From contig JBBDSM010000117.1 in assembly GCA_040904945.1 (NCBI GenBank), positions 38,934 to 102,933 of the forward strand: a stretch of 64,000 nt of DNA. Direction: 5' to 3'. Every line of letters starts with the position of its first letter. Within the stretch, counting starts at the first letter, position 1. A model generated the notes under the pieces. It did no database searches. It worked only from the letters and a program-made list of their open reading frames with translations, and was not told the DNA's origin. The stretch comes from JAWLHJ01 sp040904945 (GTDB lineage Bacteria; Gemmatimonadota; Gemmatimonadetes; Longimicrobiales; Gaopeijiaceae). The translations under genes were made by a program, and so were the position numbers. This document shows positions 25,376 to 33,632 of this stretch, in pieces.

Positions 25376-27651
25376 GGCCAGTCCTTCTCGAGCGAGGCGT
25401 ACCGGGCCAGCAGCTTCTTCCGACCGATGTCGTCGAAGTCGACCGTCACCTTGAGGTCGCGGCCGAAGCCGGTCACTTCCACCACGGCGCCCGATCCGAA
25501 GGTCGCGTGGACGACCCGCTCGCCGGGGGCGAAACGCGGGAGATCCTGATTGAGCCCTGCGTCCGGGTCGGGCTCGTACGACGTGTCCCGGTAGCTCGAA
25601 CCTCCGAACGACGACCGTCCGCCGCGGTCCCGGTGAGGCGTGCTCGACGTCAACAGCTTCAGCCGCTCGCTCCGCCGCTCCTCCACGAGCTTTTCAGGCA
25701 CGCCATCGACGAACGACGACCGGGTGTTGTGATTGAAGTCGCCCGCTCTCCGCCTTTGGCGGGCCCAGGTGAGCGACAGCTTGTCCTCGGCGCGGGTGAT
25801 CCCGACGTAGAAGAGACGCCGCTCCTCCTCGAGCGACGCCGGGTCGTCATAGGCGCGACCGAGCGGGAAGAGGCCCTCCTCCATCCCCGCGATGTACACG
25901 AGCGGGAACTCGAGCCCCTTGGCGTTGTGAAGCGTCATGAGGGTGACGGCGTCCGCGTCCGGATCGAGCCGGTCGACGTCCGCCACGAGCGCCACCTGCT
26001 GCAGATACAGATCCAGTTCTGTGAACCGGTCCTGGTCCTCGGCCTCGACGGCGCTGGCGGCCCCGGCATCGAAGTCCACCGCACCGGCGATGAGCTCGGC
26101 CACGTTCCGGGCGCGATCTTCCCCCTCCGGCCCCTCGTCCTGGAGATGCCGCACGAGGTCGAGCCGCTCGATGAGCTCGTCGAGAAGCTGACCCACGCTC
26201 ACGCGGGCCGCGCGTATGCTGAACTCGCGTATGAGCTCGGCGAAGCGCACCAACGAGTGCGTCGCGGCGGCACGGATCTCCATGATCTCTTCGGCCCGCT
26301 CGGCGGCTTCGAGCAGCGTGAGGCCCTGCTCGGCGGCCCAGCGGCGGAGATGCTCCGCCGACGTGAGCCCGATGCCGCGCCGCGGGTAGTTGAGCACCCG
26401 GGCGAAGGCGATCTCGTCCCGAGGGTTCGAGATGAGCCGGAGGTAGCCGAGCACGTCCTGAATCTCGCGGCGCTCGTAGAAGCGGACGCTACCGATCACC
26501 TGATACGGGACACCCTCGCGCCGGAACGCGTCCTCGAGCGCCCTGGCCTGCGCGTTCGTCCGGTAGAGCACGGCGCAGTCGCGGTACGACCAGGTCGACA
26601 CGTCCCGGATGCGCGTCTCGAGGTCGGAGACGATCCAACGGGCCTCGTCGGTCTCGTCGAAGGTCTCGGCGACGGTCACCGGCTCTCCGCCGGCCCGCTC
26701 GGTGGTGAGCGTCTTCCCCTTCCGGTCGACGTTCTCGGCGATGACGTGGTTGGCCGCGTCGAGAATCGCCTGTGTGGAGCGGTAGTTGCGCTCCAACCGT
26801 ACGATGCGCGATCCCGGGAAGCCCTCCTCGAAGTCGAGGATGTTGCGGATGTCCGCACCCCTCCAACCGTAGATCGACTGATCGTCGTCGCCGACGACCA
26901 TGAGGTTGCCGTGCCGGGCGGCGAGCAGCTCGACGAAGCGGTACTGCGCGCGGTTCGTGTCTTGGTACTCGTCGACCAGGATGAACTGGAAACGCTCCTG
27001 GTACCGCTCGAGCAACTCGGGCACCTGCTCGAACAGCTGGACCGGCTTCATGAGCAGGTCGTCGAAATCGAGGGCGTTCTGGTTCTCGAGCGTCTTCTGG
27101 TACTCGGGATACACTTTCGCGACCGTCCGGGCGAAAAGGTCGAAGGACCCCTCGTTGTCGATGGCGAACTGCCGCGCGTCGATGAGCTGGTTCTTGGCGT
27201 TGCTCATCTCGCCGCGGACCGCCTTCGGTTTCCAGCGCTTCGGATCGAGGCCGACGGACTCCATAACGCTCTTCACCAGACGGAGCGATTGGTCCGCGTC
27301 GAAGATACTGAACGCTCGGTCCCAACCCAGCCGGTCCACGTGCCGCCGGAGAAGCCGCGCCCCGAGGGCGTGGAAGGTCCCGACCCACATGCCTTTCGGG
27401 TCACGACCGAGCATGCGCCCGATCCGCTCGCGCATCTCGCCCGCGGCCTTGTTGGTGAAGGTCACGGCCAGGATCCGGTCGGGCGGCACACCATGCTCGT
27501 GGATCAGGTGGCAGATGCGCGCCGTGAGGACGCGCGTCTTCCCGGATCCGGCGCCGGCGAGCACGAGGAGGGGGCCCTCCACATGCTCGGTCGCTTCGCG
27601 CTGCTCCGGGTTGAGCCCGTCGAGATGTCTACCCACGCCGGCCTCAAGCAT
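25372..27651 (-). CDS. pcrA: ATP-dependent DNA helicase PcrA/UvrD
   Basis: Superfamily 1A 3'-5' helicase for nucleotide excision repair and recombination control. 759 residues with LNPEQREATEHVEGPLLVLAG, Walker A GAGSGKT (33-39), VTFTNKAAGEMRERIG, the DEYQDTN motif II, GDDDQSIYGWRGAD motif III, and C-terminal motifs VTLMTLHNAKGLEFP and EERRLFYVGITRA. The Tudor-like tail GERVVHATFGSGAVVEVTG marks the PcrA/UvrD group. The ATG lies 8 bases within the 3' end of the kinase gene. The gene name pcrA rather than uvrD is by convention. Confidence 0.95.
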   Translation of the reverse strand: MLEAGVGRHLDGLNPEQREATEHVEGPLLVLAGAGSGKTRVLTARICHLIHEHGVPPDRILAVTFTNKAAGEMRERIGRMLGRDPKGMWVGTFHALGARLLRRHVDRLGWDRAFSIFDADQSLRLVKSVMESVGLDPKRWKPKAVRGEMSNAKNQLIDARQFAIDNEGSFDLFARTVAKVYPEYQKTLENQNALDFDDLLMKPVQLFEQVPELLERYQERFQFILVDEYQDTNRAQYRFVELLAARHGNLMVVGDDDQSIYGWRGADIRNILDFEEGFPGSRIVRLERNYRSTQAILDAANHVIAENVDRKGKTLTTERAGGEPVTVAETFDETDEARWIVSDLETRIRDVSTWSYRDCAVLYRTNAQARALEDAFRREGVPYQVIGSVRFYERREIQDVLGYLRLISNPRDEIAFARVLNYPRRGIGLTSAEHLRRWAAEQGLTLLEAAERAEEIMEIRAAATHSLVRFAELIREFSIRAARVSVGQLLDELIERLDLVRHLQDEGPEGEDRARNVAELIAGAVDFDAGAASAVEAEDQDRFTELDLYLQQVALVADVDRLDPDADAVTLMTLHNAKGLEFPLVYIAGMEEGLFPLGRAYDDPASLEEERRLFYVGITRAEDKLSLTWARQRRRAGDFNHNTRSSFVDGVPEKLVEERRSERLKLLTSSTPHRDRGGRSSFGGSSYRDTSYEPDPDAGLNQDLPRFAPGERVVHATFGSGAVVEVTGFGRDLKVTVDFDDIGRKKLLARYASLEKDWP

Positions 27652-28819
27652 CGGCCACAGGGAGCCGAATCTGGAAGGTCGTGCCCTCCATCCCCTCGAG
27701 CAGCTCGATGCGTCCGTCGTGCACGCCCTCGACGATGCGCCGGGACAGCGCGAGGCCCACGCCCCACCCCCCCGGCTTCGAGCTCACGCCCGGCTCGAAA
27801 AGATTGTCCCGCACCGCCGGATCCACGCCCGGTCCCGTATCCCGTATTCTCAGACTGACCCACCTCCCTCCGACTTCTCTCGCATAAATGGTGATCTTGC
27901 CGCCGCGCCCGGCCAGGGCGTCGAGGGCGTTCTTGACGACGTTTTCCAGAGCCCACACCAGAAGGACCTCGTTCCCCATGATGCGGGGCAGCCCGGGGGG
28001 GATGTCCACGAGGAGCTCCACACCCTTCTTCGTGAGCCGCGGGATGCGCGCGGCCAGGTACTGCTCGAGATCGCTCACGACGTGACGTACCGACAGGCTC
28101 TCGAGCTCCGGCTCCCTCCCGATGAGCTCGAAGCGGTGGCTGATCCGCTCCAGCCGCTCGATGTCTTCGCCGATGGCGTCGGCGACCTCCGTCTCACCGA
28201 GCGCCCCGGGCCGCTCGTCCGGCTTCAGACGAAGCACCTCGAGCCATCCCTGGAGCGAGGACAACGGGGTGCCGAGCTGGTGCGCCAATTCCCGCGCCAT
28301 CGCGGTCCAGGCCTTCTCGCCCTCGGCCCGGCGTTGATAGCGCACGACGACGAAGCCGATCAACACGGTCAGGAAGAGCCCGCCGGCCTGCAGCCAGGGG
28401 ATCCAACGGAGCCTCCGCACCTCGGGCGTGTCGCCGTAGTGGATGTGCATGAGCTCCGGGTCGCCGATGGGCGGGTTCTCCGCGTCCAGCCGACGCACGT
28501 ACGACCGCACCCGCTCCTGGCCCTCCGGGGTGTTCGTGTCCACGGAGAACGGCAGGTTCTCGTGGGCCAGCACGGTGTCTCCCGGGCCCATCACGACGAG
28601 GGGAACCCCGGCGTCGCGCACGATCCCCTGCAGGTTGAAGAGGACCTGGGTTTCGTTCCCCTGCGTGACCAGCCCTTCCTGGACCTCCGCAAAAATGCGG
28701 GACAAAAGCGCCGAGTTTCCCCGCACCTGCTCGACGATCTGCTGCGTGTAGAGCAGATACCACCCGAGCAGCAGAACGAAGAGCGTCGCGAGCGCGACCG
28801 GCCATTTGATGCGGATCAT
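27644..28819 (-). CDS. Orphan membrane sensor histidine kinase
   Basis: 391 residues. Two membrane segments (about 7-25 and 141-160) enclose an extracytoplasmic sensor domain of about 115 residues. The dimerisation/phosphoacceptor motif AMARELAHQLGTPLSSLQGW puts the phosphorylated His at 180. The ATPase domain shows WALENVVKNALDAL (N box), RDTGPGVDP (G1) and GGWGVGLALSRRIVEG (G2). No response regulator is adjacent; it is wedged between serS and pcrA-gatCAB. A lone receiver lies about 2 kb away on the other strand at 30972. The signal sensed is unknown. Confidence 0.9.
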   Translation of the reverse strand: MIRIKWPVALATLFVLLLGWYLLYTQQIVEQVRGNSALLSRIFAEVQEGLVTQGNETQVLFNLQGIVRDAGVPLVVMGPGDTVLAHENLPFSVDTNTPEGQERVRSYVRRLDAENPPIGDPELMHIHYGDTPEVRRLRWIPWLQAGGLFLTVLIGFVVVRYQRRAEGEKAWTAMARELAHQLGTPLSSLQGWLEVLRLKPDERPGALGETEVADAIGEDIERLERISHRFELIGREPELESLSVRHVVSDLEQYLAARIPRLTKKGVELLVDIPPGLPRIMGNEVLLVWALENVVKNALDALAGRGGKITIYAREVGGRWVSLRIRDTGPGVDPAVRDNLFEPGVSSKPGGWGVGLALSRRIVEGVHDGRIELLEGMEGTTFQIRLPVADA

Positions 28820-28844
28820 GGCGCACGGCGGGGTGACCCGCGAG

Positions 28845-30125
28845 TCAGGAGGACACGGTCAGGCGATCAAGACCGACGTAGGGACGCAGCACGTCGGGCA
28901 GCGCCACGCTTCCGTCCTCATGCTGATAGGTCTCGAGCAGCGCCGCCACCACCCGCGGAAGCGCGAGGGCCGAGCCGTTCAGGGTGTGCACGTACTCCGG
29001 CTTCTCCGCCTGGCTCCGCTTGAAGCGCAGGCCGGCGCGCCGGGCCTGGTAGTCGGTGAAGGTCGTGCAGCTCGAGACCTCGAGCCACTTCCCCACCCCG
29101 GGCGCCCAGACCTCGAGGTCGTACGTCATGGCGCCGCTCTGTCCGAGATCGCCACTCGCAAGGAGGAGCCGGCGGTAGTGCAGCCCAAGGCGCTCGAGCA
29201 GCGTCTCCGCCTCGCGCGTGAGCTCTTCGAGCGCATCGAGGCTTCGCTCGGGCGTCTCGTAGCGTACGAGCTCGACCTTGTCGAACTGGTGCACCCGGAG
29301 GAGCCCGCGCGTGTCCTTGCCGGCGGCCCCGGCCTCACGGCGGAAGCAGGGCGAGTAGGCCGTGAGCTTCTTCGGGAGGTCGTCCAGGTCGAGCATCTGG
29401 CCGCGCAACAGGTTCGTGACGGGCACCTCGGCGGTCGGGATGAGCCAGAGATCGTCCCGCTCGGTGAGGTACGACTCCTCGGCGAACTTCGGGAGCTGCC
29501 CGGTGCCGGTCATCGCGTCGCGATTCACGAGGTACGGTACCCGGACCTCCTCGTAGCCGTGCTCGTCCACGTGCACGTCGAGGAAGTAGTTGATGAGGCC
29601 ACGCTGGAGCCTCGCGCCCATCCCCCGCAGCACCGGGAAGCCGGAGCCGCTGACCGCGGCCCCCGCCGGCAGATCGAGGATGCCGAGCGCCTCACCGAGG
29701 TCCCAATGCGGCTGGGGCTCGAAGTCGAAGGCAGGAGGCTCACCATGCGTCGCGAGCACCACGTTCGCCTCCTCGCCGCCCTCCGGTACCCGGTCGAGGG
29801 GAAGATTCGGCAGCCCGAGCAGAATCTCGTCGATGGCCGCCTCGGCGACGCCGACGCGCGCGTCGATTTCGTCGATCCGGTCGCCGACGCGGCGCATCTC
29901 GGCGACCAGCTCCGTCGCGTCCTCCCCGGCACGCTTGAGCTCGCCGATGCGCTTCGACGACGTGTTACGCTCGGCCTTGAGGTCGTTGACCTCGCCGAGC
30001 CCCGCGCGCCGCTCCTCGTCGAGCGCGAGCACACGGTCGATGGCGTCCGCATGGGCCGGGTCGCGCTTTACGAGCGCCGCCTTGACGACGTCGGGCTCCT
30101 GACGGATTTGACGGAGATCGAGCAT
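28845..30125 (-). CDS. serS: Seryl-tRNA synthetase
   Basis: Class II synthetase charging tRNA(Ser) and tRNA(Sec). From MLDLRQIRQEPDVVKAAL the protein has 426 residues. The N-terminal coiled-coil arm that reads the tRNA long variable arm spans about 25-105. Motif 2 (FRREAGAAGKDTRGLLRVHQF) and motif 3 (NGSALALPRVVAALLETYQ) are complete. A longer upstream frame is arginine-rich noise antisense to the lipoprotein gene. It lies 25 bases before the kinase gene and may share its transcript. Confidence 0.97.
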   Translation of the reverse strand: MLDLRQIRQEPDVVKAALVKRDPAHADAIDRVLALDEERRAGLGEVNDLKAERNTSSKRIGELKRAGEDATELVAEMRRVGDRIDEIDARVGVAEAAIDEILLGLPNLPLDRVPEGGEEANVVLATHGEPPAFDFEPQPHWDLGEALGILDLPAGAAVSGSGFPVLRGMGARLQRGLINYFLDVHVDEHGYEEVRVPYLVNRDAMTGTGQLPKFAEESYLTERDDLWLIPTAEVPVTNLLRGQMLDLDDLPKKLTAYSPCFRREAGAAGKDTRGLLRVHQFDKVELVRYETPERSLDALEELTREAETLLERLGLHYRRLLLASGDLGQSGAMTYDLEVWAPGVGKWLEVSSCTTFTDYQARRAGLRFKRSQAEKPEYVHTLNGSALALPRVVAALLETYQHEDGSVALPDVLRPYVGLDRLTVSS

Positions 30126-30177
30126 CAGCGGGTGACCGCCGTTGCGAAGGTATGGTCGTGCACCGAGCTCATCACCC

Positions 30178-30762
30178 TCAGTTGGGGGGCACGAGCCGCC
30201 GGTCGTTGCAGACCGGGTTCGTGACGTGCCGGAAGCGGAGGGTTCCTTCGGCCACGTCGATCTCGAGTGCCTCCATCTTCGCGTAGTAGACGCAGCTCCG
30301 ACCGAACGACCCCGGTCGCTGGCTCGTCCGCACGACATACGTGGTCCCCAACTCCACGGGGACGGCGTCGACCGCCGTGTAGACGGCCGTGTCACCAGGC
30401 GCATCGGTCACGTCGTCGAGGGTGAGCCCCTCGAGCGGAGCGACCCTGGCCCGGGAGCTCACACCCAGCGCACCCGGCGGAAGGAACACCAATCCTCCGT
30501 CCTGCGTGTCCAGCGCCAGGTCCCACGTGCCCGTCGAGTTCGGCGATTCGATGACGACCTTCGTCGACGTGTAAAAGTCGTACGCAGCCGGCACGTTCAG
30601 CTCCGGACGCGCCATCGAGTAGAGCACCGCCGTGTCCGGTTCGTCGCTCCACTGGAAGGAGAACGGATCGTCGCCACAGGCGACGACTCCGGTCAGGAGG
30701 GCGGCCGCGAGCGCGGCGACCTTGGGCGCATGGCGACGCACGGGACGTGCTTCGTTGGTCAC
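30178..30762 (-). CDS. Putative lipoprotein of unknown function
   Basis: About 194 residues. A basic N-terminus (VTNEARPVRRHAPK) and hydrophobic stretch end in the lipobox LLTGVVAC followed by GDDPF, so it should be lipidated and held in the outer leaflet of a membrane. The rest is a beta-rich domain with two cysteines (SCVYYAK and NPVCNDR) near the C-terminus that could form a disulfide. I know no family for it. The start is taken at a GTG; another GTG seven codons later would also keep the signal. Just upstream of serS on the same strand. Confidence 0.7.
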   Translation of the reverse strand: MTNEARPVRRHAPKVAALAAALLTGVVACGDDPFSFQWSDEPDTAVLYSMARPELNVPAAYDFYTSTKVVIESPNSTGTWDLALDTQDGGLVFLPPGALGVSSRARVAPLEGLTLDDVTDAPGDTAVYTAVDAVPVELGTTYVVRTSQRPGSFGRSCVYYAKMEALEIDVAEGTLRFRHVTNPVCNDRRLVPPN

Positions 30763-30868
30763 GGTCGAGTCCGGAAAGGGGCGAGCGGGTCGAACGAACC
30801 CGCTTTGACGGCCCGGAAACTTGTCGGGGTCGGGGGTAGCGGTCAACCCCGAAAAGCCCTTGGATTGC

Positions 30869-30897
30869 TTGACTTTACCCCACCCGGCGGGTAGGTT
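30869..30897 (+). promoter_or_regulatory. Sigma-70-type promoter of the response-regulator transcript
   Basis: TTGACT (30869-30874) is followed after exactly 17 bases by TAGGTT (30892-30897). A start near 30904 gives a leader of about 68 bases. The region is the divergent gap between the lipoprotein and regulator genes. Confidence 0.55.
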
Positions 30898-30971
30898 CCC
30901 GCCGCAGTTTGCCGGGCTTTCCACACGTCTGCTCGGGGAACACGCCTTCTCACCCCGAGCGAGGTGAACCG

Positions 30972-31364
30972 GTGCCGGACGACTCCCGCGGCACGCCGCC
31001 CAGACGGATCCTGATCGTGGACGATGAGCCGCACATCCGGCGGCTCCTCGCGACGAGGCTGCAGGCCGAGGGATTCGAGGTCCGTGAGGCCGGGGACGGG
31101 GAAGAAGGGTTGGCCGTCGTCCACGACTACTCGCCCGATCTTGTCCTTCTCGACTTGATGATGCCCGGCGCCAGTGGGCTGGAGGTCCTCTCGAGGATTC
31201 GCTCGAGCGACGACGACGCGTCCGTGCCGGTCATCATCTTGACCGCGAAGGGCCAGGACACCGACCGCGAGGCAGCGTTCGCAGGAGGCGCGACCGACTT
31301 CATGACGAAGCCGTTCAGCCCGATGAAACTCCTGACGCGCATCCGCGAAATTCTAGACGGCTGA
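30972..31364 (+). CDS. Single-domain response regulator (CheY-like receiver)
   Basis: About 130 residues from a GTG preceded by GAGG. After ten disordered residues comes a full receiver domain: acidic pocket Asp17-Asp18 in ILIVDDEPHIRRLL, phosphoacceptor Asp61 in VLLDLMMPG, the Thr in ILTAKG and Lys in TKPFSP. No output domain follows, so it must signal through partners. The nearest kinase is the orphan at 27644. It heads a plus-strand cluster with the GlmU-like gene. Confidence 0.88.
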   Translation: MPDDSRGTPPRRILIVDDEPHIRRLLATRLQAEGFEVREAGDGEEGLAVVHDYSPDLVLLDLMMPGASGLEVLSRIRSSDDDASVPVIILTAKGQDTDREAAFAGGATDFMTKPFSPMKLLTRIREILDG

Positions 31365-31400
31365 GCGTGGAACTCATATCACCCACCCGGAGTCCATGCC

Positions 31401-32633
31401 TTGAGTGACACCCGTCTCGTCCTCTTCGACGACGCTCGCGCCCGGACGTGGGCTCCGTTCTCGTCGACGCGACCCGTCGGCGAGATTCTGTTCGGGGCCA
31501 TGACGCTGAGGGCGCGCGCCGAGCGGGCAACGGGACTCACCTGCGCCGGGCACCTCACGTCCGAACAGCTGTCGGGGTTCGATGAGCCCGGGGCGGCCGG
31601 GGTTCTGACGCCGGCCGAGGCGCGCGAGCTCCGTGGGCCACGCCTTCTTCTGTCGAGCCGATGCGCGCTCGACCTGAAGGGGCTCGCCCTCCCGGACGGT
31701 CCAGCCGCGCTCGTCCTGGACGACGCAACGGTCGGTTGGCTCCTCCCGGAGGGAGCGCCGATGCCCGACGAGGCTGCGCTCCTCGAGCCCGACACGGCCG
31801 GCGGCCCCGAAGGACGGGTCAAGGTCCGCGGCCGGATGGTCGAGGCTCCGTGGACGCTCGTGCGGGACAACCCGGTCCAGCTTCGTGAGGACGCACACGC
31901 GCTCGGATGGCCGGATACGGGAACGCCGACCGACGTCCTGCGGATCGGCGAGGGGGTGCTCTCACTCGCCCCCGACGCCGTCATCGAGCCGGGCGTCACG
32001 ATCGACTTGCGCGCCGGACCGGTGCGGCTCGAGGCCGGAGCCAGGGTCGAAGGACCGGCTCGTCTCGTCGGCCCGCTTCATATCGGCCCCTCGAGCATCG
32101 TCTTCGGCGGGCACGTCGGCTCGTCGTCGATCGGCCCGGTATGCAAGCTTCGCGGCGAAATCGCCGATTGCGTCGTGCTGGGTTACGTGAACAAGGCGCA
32201 CGACGGGTATCTGGGCCACGCACTCGTCGGTCGCTGGGTGAACCTGGGCGCCTTCACGACCAACTCCGACCTCAAGAACAACTACGGGTCGGTGAGCGTC
32301 TGGACACCGGACGGGCCGACCAATACCGGGCTCATGAAAGTCGGGTGCTTCCTCGGTGACCACGTGAAGACCGGTATCGGCACCGTGTTGAACACGGGCA
32401 CCGTAATCGGGGCCGGCAGCAACGTCTTCGGGGGCCGAATGCCGCCGAGCCACGTCCCTCCCTTCAGCTGGGGAGAGGGCGCGGATCTCACCGAGTACCG
32501 CCTCGACAAATTCCTAGAAGGTGCGGAGCGCGCCATGGCCCGGCGCGACGTCCCCCTCACGGAGGGCATGCGCGGCGTGCTCGACCGCGCCTGGCACGCC
32601 TCCGCGGACGACCGACGGGCCGGTGGTCCGTGA
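31401..32633 (+). CDS. GlmU-like putative sugar nucleotidyltransferase/acyltransferase
   Basis: 410 residues. The N-terminal half (VLFDDARARTWAPFSSTRPVGEIL) matches the divergent nucleotidyltransferase domain of GlmU-like proteins common in Bacteroidota and relatives; the C-terminal half is a left-handed beta-helix of hexapeptide repeats (GPLHIGPSSIVFGGHVGSSS, GYVNKAHDGYLGH, GTVLNTGTVIGAG). The classical GlmU pyrophosphorylase loop LAAGxGTRM is absent, so the substrate is uncertain. The only start is TTG, after CCGGAG. Its stop overlaps the next GTG. It likely serves UDP-sugar synthesis for the envelope. Confidence 0.8.
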   Translation: MSDTRLVLFDDARARTWAPFSSTRPVGEILFGAMTLRARAERATGLTCAGHLTSEQLSGFDEPGAAGVLTPAEARELRGPRLLLSSRCALDLKGLALPDGPAALVLDDATVGWLLPEGAPMPDEAALLEPDTAGGPEGRVKVRGRMVEAPWTLVRDNPVQLREDAHALGWPDTGTPTDVLRIGEGVLSLAPDAVIEPGVTIDLRAGPVRLEAGARVEGPARLVGPLHIGPSSIVFGGHVGSSSIGPVCKLRGEIADCVVLGYVNKAHDGYLGHALVGRWVNLGAFTTNSDLKNNYGSVSVWTPDGPTNTGLMKVGCFLGDHVKTGIGTVLNTGTVIGAGSNVFGGRMPPSHVPPFSWGEGADLTEYRLDKFLEGAERAMARRDVPLTEGMRGVLDRAWHASADDRRAGGP

Positions 32634-33451
32634 GGGTCGCGGTCCTCGGGAGCGGAAGCGGCGGAAACTCGATCCTCGTCTGCGCAGAAGACACCAACCT
32701 GCTGGTCGACGCGGGCTTCAGCGGGAAGAGGATCGCGGAGCGACTGGAACTGCTCGGGGTCTCGCCTGACGACGTCCACGGCATCGTGGTAACGCACGAC
32801 CATGGAGACCACACCAAGGGAATCGGGGTGTTCGCTCGGCGTCACGGCACTCCGATTTACATGACCGAGGCAACCCACAAGAGCTGCGGCAGGCTTCTGC
32901 GTGGAGAGGAGCGGATCGTGGAGTACCGGGCCAGCCGAGCGTTCTACGTAGGATCGCTCAAGGTGGAGCCCTTCATCACCGTACACGACGCGGTCGATCC
33001 GGTCGGCGTCACCATCGCCGACCCGAGGACGGGGGTGCGGCTCGGGGTCGCGACCGACCTGGGCCGACCCACGGGACAGATCCGTCATGCGCTGTCAGGC
33101 TGCGACATGCTCGTGCTCGAAGCGAACCATGATGAGCTACTCCTTCATGAGAGCCCCTACCCCGCGTCGGTGAAGCGCCGGATCACGTCGAGCCACGGGC
33201 ATCTATCGAACCAGGCCGCCGCCCAGCTCGTATGCGAGCTGCTCCACCCGAGGCTGGCGTGCGTCGTACTCGCTCACCTGTCCCGCGAGGCGAACCGCCC
33301 GGAGCTTGCGCGCGAGGTCATCGGAGATGCCCTCGCGGCGGCCGGCTGGCGCGGCCATCTCGAGGTGGCCACCCAGGACGACCCGACCCCGCTCTTCGAC
33401 GTTGAAGAGATCCGGAAGCGGGCGGGGCCCGCGCAGCTCAGTCTACTGTAG
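32630..33451 (+). CDS. Metallo-beta-lactamase-fold hydrolase, WalJ/YycJ type
   Basis: 273 residues from a GTG overlapping the preceding stop. SGSGGNSILV opens the fold, then the metal motif THDHGDH and later single His and Asp ligands in VATDLGRPTG and SSHGHLSN. The pattern matches the WalJ/YycJ group, thought to be an exonuclease-like enzyme linking replication and cell division; activity here is inference. The last 48 coding bases lie in the 55-base repeat that borders the first N gap. Confidence 0.85.
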   Translation: MRVAVLGSGSGGNSILVCAEDTNLLVDAGFSGKRIAERLELLGVSPDDVHGIVVTHDHGDHTKGIGVFARRHGTPIYMTEATHKSCGRLLRGEERIVEYRASRAFYVGSLKVEPFITVHDAVDPVGVTIADPRTGVRLGVATDLGRPTGQIRHALSGCDMLVLEANHDELLLHESPYPASVKRRITSSHGHLSNQAAAQLVCELLHPRLACVVLAHLSREANRPELAREVIGDALAAAGWRGHLEVATQDDPTPLFDVEEIRKRAGPAQLSLL

Positions 33452-33458
33452 CTCCCCT
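33404..33458. repeat. Left copy of 55-base repeat flanking N gap 1
   Basis: Identical to 33559-33613. It spans the 3' end of the WalJ-like gene. I read it as the same chromosomal 55 bases present at the end of two contigs, not as a real duplication. Confidence 0.9.
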
Positions 33459-33558
33459 NNNNNNNNNNNNNNNNNNNNNNNNNNNNNNNNNNNNNNNNNN
33501 NNNNNNNNNNNNNNNNNNNNNNNNNNNNNNNNNNNNNNNNNNNNNNNNNNNNNNNNNN
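33459..33558. other. Assembly gap of 100 N
   Basis: Exactly 100 unknown bases between identical 55-base ends. The round number shows a placeholder of unknown length; the overlap suggests no sequence is missing. Confidence 0.95.
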
Positions 33559-33613
33559 GAAGAGATCCGGAAGCGGGCGGGGCCCGCGCAGCTCAGTCTA
33601 CTGTAGCTCCCCT
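33559..33613. repeat. Right copy of 55-base repeat flanking N gap 1
   Basis: Identical to 33404-33458. It repeats the end of the WalJ-like gene including its TAG stop, followed by a second direct repeat of AGCTCCCCTC just outside. Confidence 0.9.
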
Positions 33614-33632
33614 CAGCTCCCCTCCGGAGGCG

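Noticed and set aside
25507..27858. 783-codon open frame opposite pcrA
   Set aside because: No recognisable motif; pcrA has every helicase motif on the other strand.
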